This document shows, one piece after another, positions 46,486 through 54,741 of a stretch of DNA of 64,000 nt (the stretch's first letter is position 1; every line of letters starts with the position of its first letter). A program made the translations under genes and the position numbers. The stretch is from Massilia sp. Mn16-1_5 (GTDB taxonomy: Bacteria; Pseudomonadota; Gammaproteobacteria; Burkholderiales; Burkholderiaceae_D), in the NCBI RefSeq assembly GCF_004798585.1, contig NZ_PPXQ01000009.1, positions 62,001-126,000 on the forward strand, in the 5' to 3' direction. The notes under the pieces were generated by a model, which saw only the letters and a program-made list of their open reading frames with translations, ran no database searches and was not told the origin of the DNA.

Positions 46486-47262
46486 ATGCTGCTGATCCCC
46501 GCCATCGACCTGAAAGACGGTCACTGCGTTCGCCTGAAACAAGGCGATATGGACCTCGCCACCGTCTTCTCCGAAGACCCCGCCGAAATGGCCCTGCATT
46601 GGCTCAAGAAGGGCGCGCGCCGCCTGCACCTGGTCGACCTGAACGGCGCCTTCGCCGGCAAACCGAAGAACGAGCCGGCCATCAAATCGATCCTGCAAGT
46701 GGTCCAGGAATTCGCCGAAGACAACGGCATCGACGAGATCCCCGTCCAGCTGGGCGGCGGCATCCGCGATCTCGACACCATCGAGCGCTACCTGGACGAC
46801 GGCATCAGCTACATCATCGTCGGCACCGCCGCCGTGAAGAACCCGGGCTTCCTGCACGACGCCTGCGGCGCCTTCCCCGGCTCGATCATCGTCGGCCTCG
46901 ATGCCAAGGACGGTAAAGTGGCCACCGATGGCTGGAGCAAGATGTCCGGCCACGAAGTCATCGACCTGGCCCAGAAATTCGAGGGCTATGGCGTCGAATC
47001 GATCATCTACACGGATATTGGCCGCGACGGCATGATGGGCGGCGTGAACATCGAAGCGACCGTACGCCTGGCGCAGGCGGTGCGCATCCCGATCATCGCT
47101 TCCGGCGGCCTGCACAACCTGGCCGACGTCGAGGCCCTGTGCGCGGTGCAGGACGAAGGCATCGAAGGTGTCATTTGCGGCCGCTCGATCTACGAAGGCA
47201 CGCTCGACCTGGCCTCGGCCCAGGCGCGCGCCGACGAACTGACCGAGGGCGAACAGGCTTAA
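46486..47262 (+). CDS. hisA: ProFAR isomerase
   Basis: TIM-barrel isomerase of histidine synthesis (1-(5-phosphoribosyl)-5-[(phosphoribosylamino)methylideneamino]imidazole-4-carboxamide isomerase). 258 residues. [18 protein letters not shown] holds the catalytic Asp at the N-terminus; [13 protein letters not shown] holds the second; phosphate-binding loops [13 protein letters not shown] and [13 protein letters not shown] are intact. Confidence 0.96.
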   Translation: MLLIPAIDLKDGHCVRLKQGDMDLATVFSEDPAEMALHWLKKGARRLHLVDLNGAFAGKPKNEPAIKSILQVVQEFAEDNGIDEIPVQLGGGIRDLDTIERYLDDGISYIIVGTAAVKNPGFLHDACGAFPGSIIVGLDAKDGKVATDGWSKMSGHEVIDLAQKFEGYGVESIIYTDIGRDGMMGGVNIEATVRLAQAVRIPIIASGGLHNLADVEALCAVQDEGIEGVICGRSIYEGTLDLASAQARADELTEGEQA

Positions 47263-47280
47263 GGAGCCTCTGGAAAGACT

Positions 47281-48042
47281 ATGCTGGCAAAACGCATCAT
47301 CCCCTGCCTGGACGTGACCGGCGGGCGCGTCGTCAAGGGCGTCAATTTCACCGAACTGCGCGACGCCGGCGATCCTGTCGAAATCGCGCGCCGCTACGAC
47401 GGCCAGGGCGCGGACGAAATCACCTTTTTGGACATCACGGCCTCCTCCGACGGCCGCGACCTGATCCTGCCGATCATCGAGGCGGTCGCCTCCACCGTCT
47501 TCATCCCGCTGACGGTGGGCGGCGGCGTGCGCAAGGTCGAGGACGTGCGGCGCCTGTTGAATGCGGGGGCCGACAAGGTCAGCATGAACACCTCGGCCGT
47601 GCAGAATCCGCAGCTGGTGTTCGACGCCTCGCAAAAGCACGGTTCCCAGTGCATCGTGGTGGCGATCGACGCCAAGCAGACCGCCCCCGGCAAGTGGGAA
47701 GTGTTCACTCATGGCGGCCGCAATGCCACCGGCATGGATGCGGTCGAGTGGGCGATCAAGCTCGAACAGCTGGGCGCGGGTGAACTGCTGCTGACCAGCA
47801 TGGACCGCGACGGCACCAAGTCCGGTTTCGACCTGGGCCTGACGCGCGCCGTGTCGGATGCGGTCGGCATTCCCGTGATCGCCTCGGGCGGCGTCGGCGG
47901 CCTGCAGGATCTGGCTGACGGCGTCCTGCAAGGGCACGCGGATGCGGTGCTGGCGGCGTCGATCTTCCACTACGGGCAGCACACGGTCGGCGAAGCCAAG
48001 CGCTACATGGCCGAACGCGGCATCCCGATGCGCCTGGAGTAA
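47281..48042 (+). CDS. hisF: Imidazole glycerol phosphate synthase, cyclase subunit
   Basis: TIM-barrel cyclase partner of HisH; produces imidazole-glycerol phosphate and AICAR. 253 residues. N-terminal [19 protein letters not shown] with the catalytic Asp, [35 protein letters not shown], and [14 protein letters not shown] with the second Asp. All phosphate-binding loops present. Confidence 0.97.
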   Translation: MLAKRIIPCLDVTGGRVVKGVNFTELRDAGDPVEIARRYDGQGADEITFLDITASSDGRDLILPIIEAVASTVFIPLTVGGGVRKVEDVRRLLNAGADKVSMNTSAVQNPQLVFDASQKHGSQCIVVAIDAKQTAPGKWEVFTHGGRNATGMDAVEWAIKLEQLGAGELLLTSMDRDGTKSGFDLGLTRAVSDAVGIPVIASGGVGGLQDLADGVLQGHADAVLAASIFHYGQHTVGEAKRYMAERGIPMRLE

Positions 48043-48045
48043 ATC

Positions 48046-48459
48046 ATGACGACGAATGCCGCATGGCTGAAAAAGGTGCGCTGGGACGAGCATGGCCTGG
48101 TGCCGGTGATCGCCCAGGAAGCCGCCACGGGCGACATATTGATGTTCGCCTGGATGAACCGCGACGCCCTGGCGCGCACCGCCGAACTCGGGGAGGCCGT
48201 GTACTGGAGCCGTTCGCGTAAAAAACTGTGGCACAAGGGAGAGGAGTCCGGCCATACGCAAAAGGTGCTGGAAATGCGCCTCGATTGCGACGAGGACGTG
48301 ATCCTCTTAAAAATCGAGCAGAAGGGCGGCATCGCCTGCCATACCGGACGCCACTCCTGCTTCTTCCAGAAGTTCGACGGCGAGGACTGGCAGGCGGTCG
48401 AGCCGGTGCTGCAGGACCCGCAAACGATTTACTCGAATACGAAGACAACCCATGAGTGA
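48046..48459 (+). CDS. hisI: Phosphoribosyl-AMP cyclohydrolase
   Basis: Opens the adenine ring of PR-AMP in the third step of histidine synthesis. 137 residues, monofunctional. Zn/Mg-binding residues in [53 protein letters not shown] (three Cys). It overlaps hisE by eight bases. Confidence 0.96.
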   Translation: MTTNAAWLKKVRWDEHGLVPVIAQEAATGDILMFAWMNRDALARTAELGEAVYWSRSRKKLWHKGEESGHTQKVLEMRLDCDEDVILLKIEQKGGIACHTGRHSCFFQKFDGEDWQAVEPVLQDPQTIYSNTKTTHE

Positions 48460-48793
48460 CACCCTGGCGCGCCTGGCGCAGACGATCGAAACGCGCAAGC
48501 TGGAAAACGGCGGCGACCCGGCTACCTCCTATGTCGCCAAGCTGTTCTCGAAAGGCGACGACGCGATCCTGAAAAAGATCGGGGAGGAAGCCACCGAGAC
48601 CGTGATGGCGGCCAAGGATGCGCGCGTCTCGGGCGAGACGGACGGCCTGCTGTACGAAGTGGCCGACCTGTGGTTTCACTCGATGGTGCTGCTGGCCAAA
48701 TTCGGCTTGAGCCCGCAGCAGGTGGTCGACGAACTGGCGCGCCGCGAAGGCTTGTCTGGCCTCGAGGAGAAAGCGTCGCGCAAGGACGCTTGA
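48452..48793 (+). CDS. hisE: Phosphoribosyl-ATP pyrophosphohydrolase
   Basis: Second step of histidine synthesis (PR-ATP to PR-AMP). 113 residues, all-helical MazG-like fold: [37 protein letters not shown], then [30 protein letters not shown]. Separate from hisI here, in contrast to the fused HisIE of enterobacteria. Last his gene of the run. Confidence 0.95.
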   Translation: MSDTLARLAQTIETRKLENGGDPATSYVAKLFSKGDDAILKKIGEEATETVMAAKDARVSGETDGLLYEVADLWFHSMVLLAKFGLSPQQVVDELARREGLSGLEEKASRKDA

Positions 48794-48890
48794 ATTAAGG
48801 CGTGCGTCATTCCAGCGTCATTGTTCTCGTATAAGATTCACCAGATTGACTCGCGGCCTCATTGCCGCAGCAACAGAGACTGGAGACAAG

Positions 48891-49265
48891 ATGGATAACT
48901 GCATTTTTTGCAAGATCGCTGCGAAGCAGATTCCGGCCCAGGTCGTCTTCGAAGATGAGGACGTGCTGGCCTTCAAGGACATCAACCCGGCGGCGCCGGT
49001 GCACCTGCTGGTGATTCCGAAACAACACATCGACACCCTGTCCGATACGACGGAAGAGCACACGGCCCTGCTGGGCAAGATGCTGGCGCTGGCGCCGAAA
49101 CTGGCGCGCGAACACGGCGTGGCGGTGACCAAGGGCGCGGACGGCAAGCCTGGCGGCGGCTACAAAACCCTGATCAACAGCGGTCCGAACGGCGGGCAGG
49201 AAGTCTATCACCTGCACCTGCACATGTATGGCGGCCCGCGTCCCTGGCGCGGCCTGGGTACCTAG
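48891..49265 (+). CDS. hinT: HIT-family purine nucleoside phosphoramidase
   Basis: Histidine-triad nucleotide hydrolase acting on AMP-lysine-type phosphoramidates. 124 residues from ATG 48891 (GGAGA upstream); the frame extends to 48846 without support. CIFCKIAAKQIPAQVVFEDEDVLAF at the N-terminus and the histidine triad VYHLHLHMYGG near residue 110. Position between his and tat genes is common in beta-proteobacteria. Confidence 0.93.
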   Translation: MDNCIFCKIAAKQIPAQVVFEDEDVLAFKDINPAAPVHLLVIPKQHIDTLSDTTEEHTALLGKMLALAPKLAREHGVAVTKGADGKPGGGYKTLINSGPNGGQEVYHLHLHMYGGPRPWRGLGT

Positions 49266-49382
49266 GACTTTTTCTAGGCATCACTAGCGCCGGCTTGGCT
49301 TATACTGGTGCGGCAAAGTCACAAACAAGCTGTAACGCAAAGCTGTAACGATTGGGCGCAAGCGCCCACTGAGGAGATCAAA

Positions 49383-49622
49383 ATGGGTTCGATGAGCATT
49401 TGGCACTGGGTAATCGTGCTGGTCGTGGTGGTGCTGCTGTTCGGCACCAAGAAGCTGGGCAATGTCGGTTCCGACATCGGCAAGGCCGTCAAAGGTTTCA
49501 AGGATGGCGTCAAGGGCGAGGAAGAGAAATCCGCCGCCAATCCGTCGACGCCTGTGCCGCCGAGCCAGGTTGCCGACAAATCGACGATCGACGTCGAAAC
49601 CCGCGAAAAACACCGTTCGTAA
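49383..49622 (+). CDS. tatA: Twin-arginine translocase subunit TatA
   Basis: Pore-forming subunit of the Tat system, which exports folded proteins with twin-arginine leaders. 79 residues from ATG 49383 (GGAG a few bases upstream). A single N-terminal membrane helix ([22 protein letters not shown]) is followed by the amphipathic helix ([16 protein letters not shown]) and a polar tail. A TATACT -10-like element at 49301-49306 may start a tat-specific transcript. The S66 peptidase at 4811 is one likely substrate in this window. Confidence 0.96.
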   Translation: MGSMSIWHWVIVLVVVVLLFGTKKLGNVGSDIGKAVKGFKDGVKGEEEKSAANPSTPVPPSQVADKSTIDVETREKHRS

Positions 49623-49634
49623 TCCGGTCGCCGT

Positions 49635-50126
49635 ATGATCGACCTGGGACTGTCGAAGCTCGCCATCATCGGTGTGGTGGCGCTGATCGTGATCGGCCCT
49701 GAAAAGCTGCCGAAGGTGGCGCGCATGGCCGGCACCCTGTACGGTCGCGCCCAGCGCTACCTGCACGACGTCAAGTCCGAGGTCAGCCGCGAGATCCAGC
49801 TCGACGAACTACGCAACCTGCAGAAGGAGGTGGCCGACAGCGCCGCCGAATTCCAGTCCGACATCGAGCACCACATGACGAGCAGCTTGCAGGAAGTCGA
49901 ATCGGCCTGGCGCGGCGACATCCAGCCGAACGTCCCGGCGCCTTCCGCCAGCATGGACGACCTCGAGCGCAAGGCGAAAGACTTCCGGCGCAAGAAGCTG
50001 GTACGCTCGTCGGCGGTTCCCGCCTGGTACAAGCACCGCCACGGCGGCAAGACCCGGGTCCTGTCGGGCGCCGCGCGCGTGCGCAAGTTCCGCCCGGGCG
50101 TCAAATCTAATTCTTCATTTTTTTAA
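49635..50126 (+). CDS. tatB: Twin-arginine translocase subunit TatB
   Basis: Receptor-complex subunit of the Tat system, 163 residues. One N-terminal membrane helix (LGLSKLAIIGVVALIVIGPEKLPKVARMAG, with the conserved Glu-Lys-Leu-Pro turn), then a long amphipathic/charged helix (LHDVKSEVSREIQLDELRNLQKEVADSAAEFQ). The C-terminal tail is basic and rather long. Begins 12 bases after tatA. Confidence 0.94.
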   Translation: MIDLGLSKLAIIGVVALIVIGPEKLPKVARMAGTLYGRAQRYLHDVKSEVSREIQLDELRNLQKEVADSAAEFQSDIEHHMTSSLQEVESAWRGDIQPNVPAPSASMDDLERKAKDFRRKKLVRSSAVPAWYKHRHGGKTRVLSGAARVRKFRPGVKSNSSFF

Positions 50127-50133
50127 CACCTAG

Positions 50134-50889
50134 ATGACCGACGAAGCGCCAGTCGAAGAAACCTTCATTTCCCACCTCGTCGAACTGCGCGACCGCCTGG
50201 TCAAGGCCATCATCGGCGTCGCCATCGTCTGTATCGCGCTGTTCATCTGGCCGGGGCCGAAGGAAATCTACGACTTCCTCGCCATGCCGATGCTGGCTTC
50301 ATTACCTCCGGGAGCGAAGATGATCGCCACCGGCGTCGTCGCGCCCTTCCTGGTGCCGATGAAGGTGACCCTGATGGCGGCGATCATCGTGGCGCTGCCC
50401 TGGGTGTTCTACCAGTTATGGGCCTTCGTAGCCCCTGGCCTGTACGCCCACGAAAAGCGCCTCGTGCTGCCGCTGGTGATCTCGTCCTCGCTGCTGTTCG
50501 TCGCCGGCGTCGCCTTCTGCTACTTCCTCGTGTTCGGCCGCGTGTTCCACTTCATTGCCGAATTCGCGCCGTCCTCGATCGCCGTGATGCCCGACATCGA
50601 GAACTACCTCGACTTCGTGATGTCGATGTGCCTGGCCTTCGGCGCCACCTTCGAGGTGCCGGTGGTGGTCGTGATCCTGGTGCGCATGGGGATCGTCAGC
50701 CTCGAGAAACTCAAGGAAGTGCGTCCCTACGTCATCGTCGGCGCCTTCGTCATCGCCGCCATCGTCACGCCGCCGGACGTGGTCAGCCAGCTGTCGCTGG
50801 CTATTCCGATGTGCCTGCTGTTCGAGCTGGGGCTACTGGTCTCGCCGCTGTTCGTGCGGATGACGCAGTCGCCGGAAGAGCCGGCATAA
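50134..50889 (+). CDS. tatC: Twin-arginine translocase subunit TatC
   Basis: Core receptor of the Tat system that binds the RR leader; 251 residues with six membrane segments. Signature FISHLVELRDRLVKAIIGV at the N-terminus, PLWVFYQLWAFVAPGLYAHEKRL-type sequence (LPWVFYQLWAFVAPGLYAHEK) near 90, and FGATFEVPVVVVILVRMGIVSLEKLKEVRPYVIVGAFVIAAIVTPPDVVSQ in the C-terminal half. The terminator downstream ends the long mla-his-tat block. Confidence 0.97.
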   Translation: MTDEAPVEETFISHLVELRDRLVKAIIGVAIVCIALFIWPGPKEIYDFLAMPMLASLPPGAKMIATGVVAPFLVPMKVTLMAAIIVALPWVFYQLWAFVAPGLYAHEKRLVLPLVISSSLLFVAGVAFCYFLVFGRVFHFIAEFAPSSIAVMPDIENYLDFVMSMCLAFGATFEVPVVVVILVRMGIVSLEKLKEVRPYVIVGAFVIAAIVTPPDVVSQLSLAIPMCLLFELGLLVSPLFVRMTQSPEEPA

Positions 50890-50905
50890 GGAGGTTCAGC
50901 GCAAG

Positions 50906-50930
50906 AAACCGGGCTTGCCCGGTTTTTTTT
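50906..50930 (+). terminator. Rho-independent terminator after tatC
   Basis: Stem AAACCGGG-CTTG-CCCGGTTT followed by further T residues to 50930. It ends the plus-strand block and faces the minus-strand DUF2384 gene. Confidence 0.88.
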
Positions 50931-50938
50931 CGCCTGGG

Positions 50939-51193
50939 TCAGCGCGCCGGCTTCAGGCCGTGCACATGTTCCAGCACCTCCTGCTCGCGCCCGGCTGCCA
51001 CCAGCTGCGCCGGGGTCTGCCGGTCAAGCGCCGCCAGCGGCGCTTCCATCCAGACGCTTGCCGCCTCGTCGCTGCCGAGTACACGGCGCGCCTCGTGCAT
51101 GACGGCGTAATAGGCCTGCGCCTTGCGCGATTGCTGCTGGAAGCGGCCCTGCAGGGCGGCGAGGGCGTCGGAGCTCAGTGGTTTGTCGCTCAT
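50939..51193 (-). CDS. Short DUF2384-like (MbcA/ParS/Xre-type antitoxin C-terminal domain) protein
   Basis: An 84-residue protein whose C-terminal half resembles the toxin-binding domain of Xre/MbcA/ParS antitoxins: VLGSDEAASVWMEAPLAALDRQTPAQLVAAGREQEVLEHVHGL, matching the family layout (insertion of a Trp, then pro/leu-rich turn, then a final helix). The usual N-terminal DNA-binding helix-turn-helix is missing, and no RES-domain toxin gene is adjacent. It may be a stand-alone antitoxin-like protein or a remnant. The match is by eye, so identity is moderately certain. Confidence 0.65.
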   Translation of the reverse strand: MSDKPLSSDALAALQGRFQQQSRKAQAYYAVMHEARRVLGSDEAASVWMEAPLAALDRQTPAQLVAAGREQEVLEHVHGLKPAR

Positions 51194-51241
51194 GTTGCTG
51201 ATTCGGTGTCGTCGAAGAAGAGGACATCATACGCGCGCCAT

Positions 51242-51272
51242 AAAAAAACGCCGGCTGATCAAGGCCGGCGTT
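51242..51272 (-). terminator. Rho-independent terminator for the minus-strand hydrolase gene
   Basis: On the minus strand AACGCCGGC, an eight-base loop and GCCGGCGTT form a perfect 9-bp stem followed by T residues (the A-run at 51242-51248). It ends the hydrolase transcript 18 bases after its stop codon. Confidence 0.88.
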
Positions 51273-51290
51273 CTGCGCTTCAGCTCAGGT

Positions 51291-52778
51291 TCACGGCGCG
51301 CTGCATTGCGGCAGCGACGCCCGCACGCGCAACAGGTTGGCGCTGTCGTCCGTCGACGGCGTGTTGTCCGTGAACTGGCAGCCGTACTTCGGATCGGCCA
51401 CCACCGACGGCGTCAGGACGTCGTCGCCGGCCGGTTTCACGCCTTGCTGCTCCCACTTGGTCATCGCCTCGAAGGCCGACACCTGCTCGGCGATCGTGAA
51501 GTCGCAGTGGCTGATGCCGCGGATCGCACGCTGGACCAGCAGATTGGAGGTGCCGTTCGTATCGGCGCGGCGCTTATAGATCTGCTCCATCTTGAACGGC
51601 ACGTACATGTCGCCCAGGGTGTGGATGGTGACGACCGGGACCTTGATCTGGGCGTTGGTCTTCGGGATCCAGCGCAGGCCGTCGCGGCGCAGGCGGTTTG
51701 CCTCCGGCGTGCCCTGCACACGGTAGATCGAGGCGTTATATGCCTGCTCCTCGGCGCTCAGGGCCGGGTCGGCGTCGAGCTGGTAGACGATGTCGCGGGT
51801 CGACACCAGGTCCTGGTTCAGGATGCCGTTGACTTTACCGTCGCGCCCGAAGGTGCCCCAGACGGTGGCCTGCAGCGGGCTGGCGTAGGCGTAGTCGAAC
51901 AGCGGACGCGGGCCGCCGGTCAGGTTCTGCACGATCTGCTTCAGGCGCTGGCCTTCGACGGTCGGCGCGGCCACCGTCGGGAAGCTGGTGAACAGCTTGG
52001 CCTGCACCTGCGGGCCGATGGTCGCCCAGTCCGCGACCGGCCAGCTGGTGGCCGGCATGCCGGCTTCGCGCATCGCGGCGGTCTGGTAGGCGGCGAAGTA
52101 ATCGAACAGTTCGGTGTCGCCCAGCACGCCGCACATCGGCACGGCGCCGTTGTAGCGGATGCGGTTGTTGGCGGTGGCGATGTTTTCCTCGTCCACGGCC
52201 GCGGCCGAGATGTGGCCGCCCATCGACACGCCGATGATGTAGGTTTTAAACGGAGCGGCCAGCGTCCGCCCGTTCTGGCGCGCGATGTCGACGAAGTTGA
52301 TGGCGAGCGCGTTGGTGTCTTCCACGCCGGCGCGCACGTCGTAGTAATTCTTGGTGTAGCTCGATGCGGCCCAGGCATAACCCTGGCTGATCAGGTGACG
52401 GCGGATTGCCGGCGGCGAGACCGACAGGTTGGCGCCTTCGCCGGCATAGCCGTGCGCGTACATGACCAGCATGCCGTTCCAGTTCTTCGGCACTTCGACC
52501 ATGTAGGAGGCGTTGTTCAGCACACCGGTCCAGCGGTCGGTCGCCGGGGCGCCAGCCATGGCCGCCAGCGTCGGCAAGGTCTGGGCCACCGCGAAGGTGC
52601 GCGCATCCTGGGCGCGGGTCGATTCCGCTTCCGGCGTGAACGGGATGGGCGTGACGGCGGTTTGCGTCGGTGCCACCCCCGGATCGTCGTCGCTGCCGCC
52701 GCAGGCGGACAGGGCCAGGGTCGCCAGCAGCGGCGGGATGAGTCGACGTGAAACGAACGTACGGAGCTGCTTTTTCAT
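51291..52778 (-). CDS. Alpha/beta-hydrolase-fold lipoprotein
   Basis: Predicted secreted or outer-membrane-anchored esterase/hydrolase, 495 residues. ATG 52778 with GGAGA upstream is chosen over an open frame to 52811. The N-terminus is a lipoprotein signal ending LATLALSAC-GG (Cys about 26). The oxyanion segment VMYAHGYAGEG and nucleophile elbow GVSMGGH (GxSxG) fit the alpha/beta-hydrolase fold; VVTIHTLGDMYVP (Asp) and RGISHCDFT (His) near the C-terminus complete a plausible triad. Substrate unknown. It has its own terminator, so it is probably monocistronic. Confidence 0.85.
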   Translation of the reverse strand: MKKQLRTFVSRRLIPPLLATLALSACGGSDDDPGVAPTQTAVTPIPFTPEAESTRAQDARTFAVAQTLPTLAAMAGAPATDRWTGVLNNASYMVEVPKNWNGMLVMYAHGYAGEGANLSVSPPAIRRHLISQGYAWAASSYTKNYYDVRAGVEDTNALAINFVDIARQNGRTLAAPFKTYIIGVSMGGHISAAAVDEENIATANNRIRYNGAVPMCGVLGDTELFDYFAAYQTAAMREAGMPATSWPVADWATIGPQVQAKLFTSFPTVAAPTVEGQRLKQIVQNLTGGPRPLFDYAYASPLQATVWGTFGRDGKVNGILNQDLVSTRDIVYQLDADPALSAEEQAYNASIYRVQGTPEANRLRRDGLRWIPKTNAQIKVPVVTIHTLGDMYVPFKMEQIYKRRADTNGTSNLLVQRAIRGISHCDFTIAEQVSAFEAMTKWEQQGVKPAGDDVLTPSVVADPKYGCQFTDNTPSTDDSANLLRVRASLPQCSAP

Positions 52779-52930
52779 TCGTATGTCTCCAATAATTTTA
52801 TAGTTTTGCACAGCGAAATATGACTTCGCCTAGCGGTTTTATTCTAGAGTTAAACGAAAGGTAATGTAAGCAAAGCACGATCTTGTGAGCATGGTGTGCG
52901 AGGAATGAGACGATCGGCAGCGTGCGGGCG

Positions 52931-52957
52931 AAAAAAAACCGGAGCCGCAGCCCCGGT
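52931..52957 (-). terminator. Terminator for the M50-protease / DUF2167 transcript
   Basis: Minus strand: ACCGGGGC-TGC-GGCTCCGGT (one G-T pair) followed by eight T residues, about 20 bases after the M50 stop. Confidence 0.8.
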
Positions 52958-52977
52958 CATCAAGTGGAGAAACACGT

Positions 52978-53711
52978 TCAATGCGCCGGACCGAGTTCGG
53001 TGTGCAGTCCGTGCACCATCAGGCTCAGGAAGACGATCAGGGCCAGATAGAACACCCCGTAGGTGAACTTGTCTTCATTGCTGACCGCATAGTAATGCTG
53101 GTTCGCGGGCGCTAATGCGTCCCAGTTCCAGGCCGCCTTCAACTGCGGCAGCGCGAGGATGGCGACCAGGATCAGGATCGGGCTGGGACGCCAGAAGAAG
53201 GCGGCCGCCAGCACCGGCACGCCCAGCAGCCACAGGCGCGGAGAGACGATCGCCGTGATGCGTCCGCCATCGAGCGGGGAAACCGGGATCAGGTTGAACA
53301 GGTTCAGGAAGCAGCCCGCATAGGCCAGCGCCAGCAGCAGGCGGCTGTCGAATTCGCGCGCCAGCGCATAGCAGGCGAGCGCTGCCACGCTGCCGGCAAC
53401 CGGCCCGGCGATGCCGACATAGGCTTCGGTTTCGACGTCCTTCGGCATTTCCTTCATCTCGATCCAGGCGCCGACGAAGGGAAGGCCACCCGTAAAAAAG
53501 GGTGGCCGGTCGGCAGGCCGACCGGCAGGCCGCGCTGGCGGGCGGCCAGGAAGTGTCCCATCTCGTGGCAGAAGAGCAGGGCCACGAAACCGGCGGCATA
53601 CCACCAGCCATAGACGAAGGCATAGGCCAGCACCGACAGCAGCATCGTCCCGCCGCTGGTGAACAGCTTGCCGAGCTTGCCGGCGCTGAGAAGCAGCAGG
53701 AGCAGTTTCAC
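52978..53711 (-). pseudogene. Site-2 protease family (M50) zinc metallopeptidase, split by a frameshift
   Basis: Membrane-embedded metalloprotease of family M50, which cuts substrates within the membrane. The first frame (GTG 53711 to 53454) encodes the membrane start and the zinc motif HEMGHFLAARQRG. The second frame (to 52978) encodes PFVGAWIEMKEMPKDVETEAYVGIAGP and the second zinc motif NLFNLIPVSPLDGGR. Both are needed for activity. The frames join at a T6 tract (53494-53499 on the plus strand as A6): -1 slippage at T TTT TTA, or one extra T, gives continuous GLPVGLPTGHPFFTGGLPFVGAW. Without it the product is an 85-residue fragment. The codon-level quality of both halves is undegraded, so the break is recent, programmed or a base-calling error. 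Coding starts five bases after the DUF2167 stop. Confidence 0.85.
53484..53507 (-). repeat. Perfect hairpin around the T6 frameshift tract
   Basis: Minus strand GGCCACCC-TTTTTTAC-GGGTGGCC: 8-bp perfect stem with the T-run in the loop. It encodes eight residues (GHPFFTGG in the joined reading) that appear as an insertion compared with the expected ...GLPT-PFVGAW transition in related proteases. Confidence 0.85.
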
Positions 53712-53716
53712 GGCCT

Positions 53717-54604
53717 TTACGCCTTGTCGCGCTTGAAGAATTTGCCGATGGCGGCAAGCAGGCCAAAGGCGGCGATCGCCGCCAGCTTGGCGAACTTGGC
53801 CAGGAAAGCCGCGATCACGGCGAACAGGCCCAGCTTCTTGGCGGCGACGCCGGTCACCAGGGCGGCGATGCCGTATTCCGCGACCTTGTCGGTGGAGGCG
53901 TTGAAGTCGGCGTAGGTCTTGCCGGGATTGAAGCTGGTCTGGGCCAGCAAGGCCTGGGCGAAGGGTTTATTCGCCGCCAGCGCATCGAAGCCGGACACCA
54001 GGTTCATCGACAGATAGCCTTCGCGGCCCAGCACATAGGTGTTGTAGTTGGCGCCGTGCTCTTCGTTCGACGTGCCCTTGTCGCGCGTCTCGATCGACCA
54101 CACCAGGCGGTGCGCGGCCTTGTCGTAGACCGGCTTCTGGTTCCAGCCGACGATTTCCATCTCCGCCAGGCCGCGCGCCTTTCTCTCCTTGTTGTTTTCC
54201 TCGGTGCCTTCCTTCAGGCCAGTCAACAGCTCGTCCGCCTTCCAGTCGGCCGCTTCGTCATCCTTGATGTAGCCGGCCTCGATGTAGCGCGGCACCACGA
54301 AGCTGTCGCTGTCGGGCGGGATGATGATGCCCAGGCGGGTCGGGTCCTCGCCGTTGCCCATCGCTTTCAGGAGCTGGCCCGCCTGCGGCTGCGGAATGAA
54401 GGCATAGCCCTCGGGGAGCTTCAATTTAGCCTGGCTGCCCAGCGCGATCTCGGCTGGGCCGTTTTGCGAGGCTGCCCGGGCGGCGGCCAGCGCCGTGTTC
54501 ATCTCGGCTTCCTGGTCGATCTTGCCGTTTTGCGCGTGGCCGGCGCCGCATGCCAGCGTGAATAAGAGAGCCGCGCAGGTGCGCGCAAACAGAGCAGTCT
54601 TCAT
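53717..54604 (-). CDS. DUF2167 membrane protein
   Basis: Predicted envelope protein of 295 residues. Signal peptide MKTALFARTCAALLFTLACGAGHAQ, a long periplasmic DUF2167 part (LPEGYAFIPQPQAGQLLKAMGN ... GIIIPPDSDSFVVPRYIEAGYIKDDEAADWKADELL ... WNQKPVYDKAAHRLVWSIETR), and C-terminal hydrophobic segments (AALVTGVAAKKLGLFAVIAAFLAKFAKLAAIAAFGLLAAIGKFF) with Lys caps. Function unknown. It is five bases upstream of the M50 protease gene, so the two are co-expressed; a protease-substrate or partner relation is possible. Confidence 0.88.
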   Translation of the reverse strand: MKTALFARTCAALLFTLACGAGHAQNGKIDQEAEMNTALAAARAASQNGPAEIALGSQAKLKLPEGYAFIPQPQAGQLLKAMGNGEDPTRLGIIIPPDSDSFVVPRYIEAGYIKDDEAADWKADELLTGLKEGTEENNKERKARGLAEMEIVGWNQKPVYDKAAHRLVWSIETRDKGTSNEEHGANYNTYVLGREGYLSMNLVSGFDALAANKPFAQALLAQTSFNPGKTYADFNASTDKVAEYGIAALVTGVAAKKLGLFAVIAAFLAKFAKLAAIAAFGLLAAIGKFFKRDKA

Positions 54605-54741
54605 GACTTCCTCGAAAGCGGTGGTTAAAAGAAAGGATGGGCAAGATTGCCCTGCCTCTATTTTAGGCGTCGCAAGGGCGGCGAAAACTCTCCAATTGTT
54701 TCCTTAGTGAAAATTTTGATGCGTGTCTATCCCGTCCAGGC

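Noticed and set aside
46471-48261. A 596-codon antisense frame across hisA, hisF and hisI
   Set aside because: Shadow of three certain his genes; no start signal and no motif.
51123-52751. A plus-strand frame over the hydrolase lipoprotein gene
   Set aside because: The minus-strand gene has a ribosome site, a lipobox, an esterase elbow and a terminator; the opposite frame has none.
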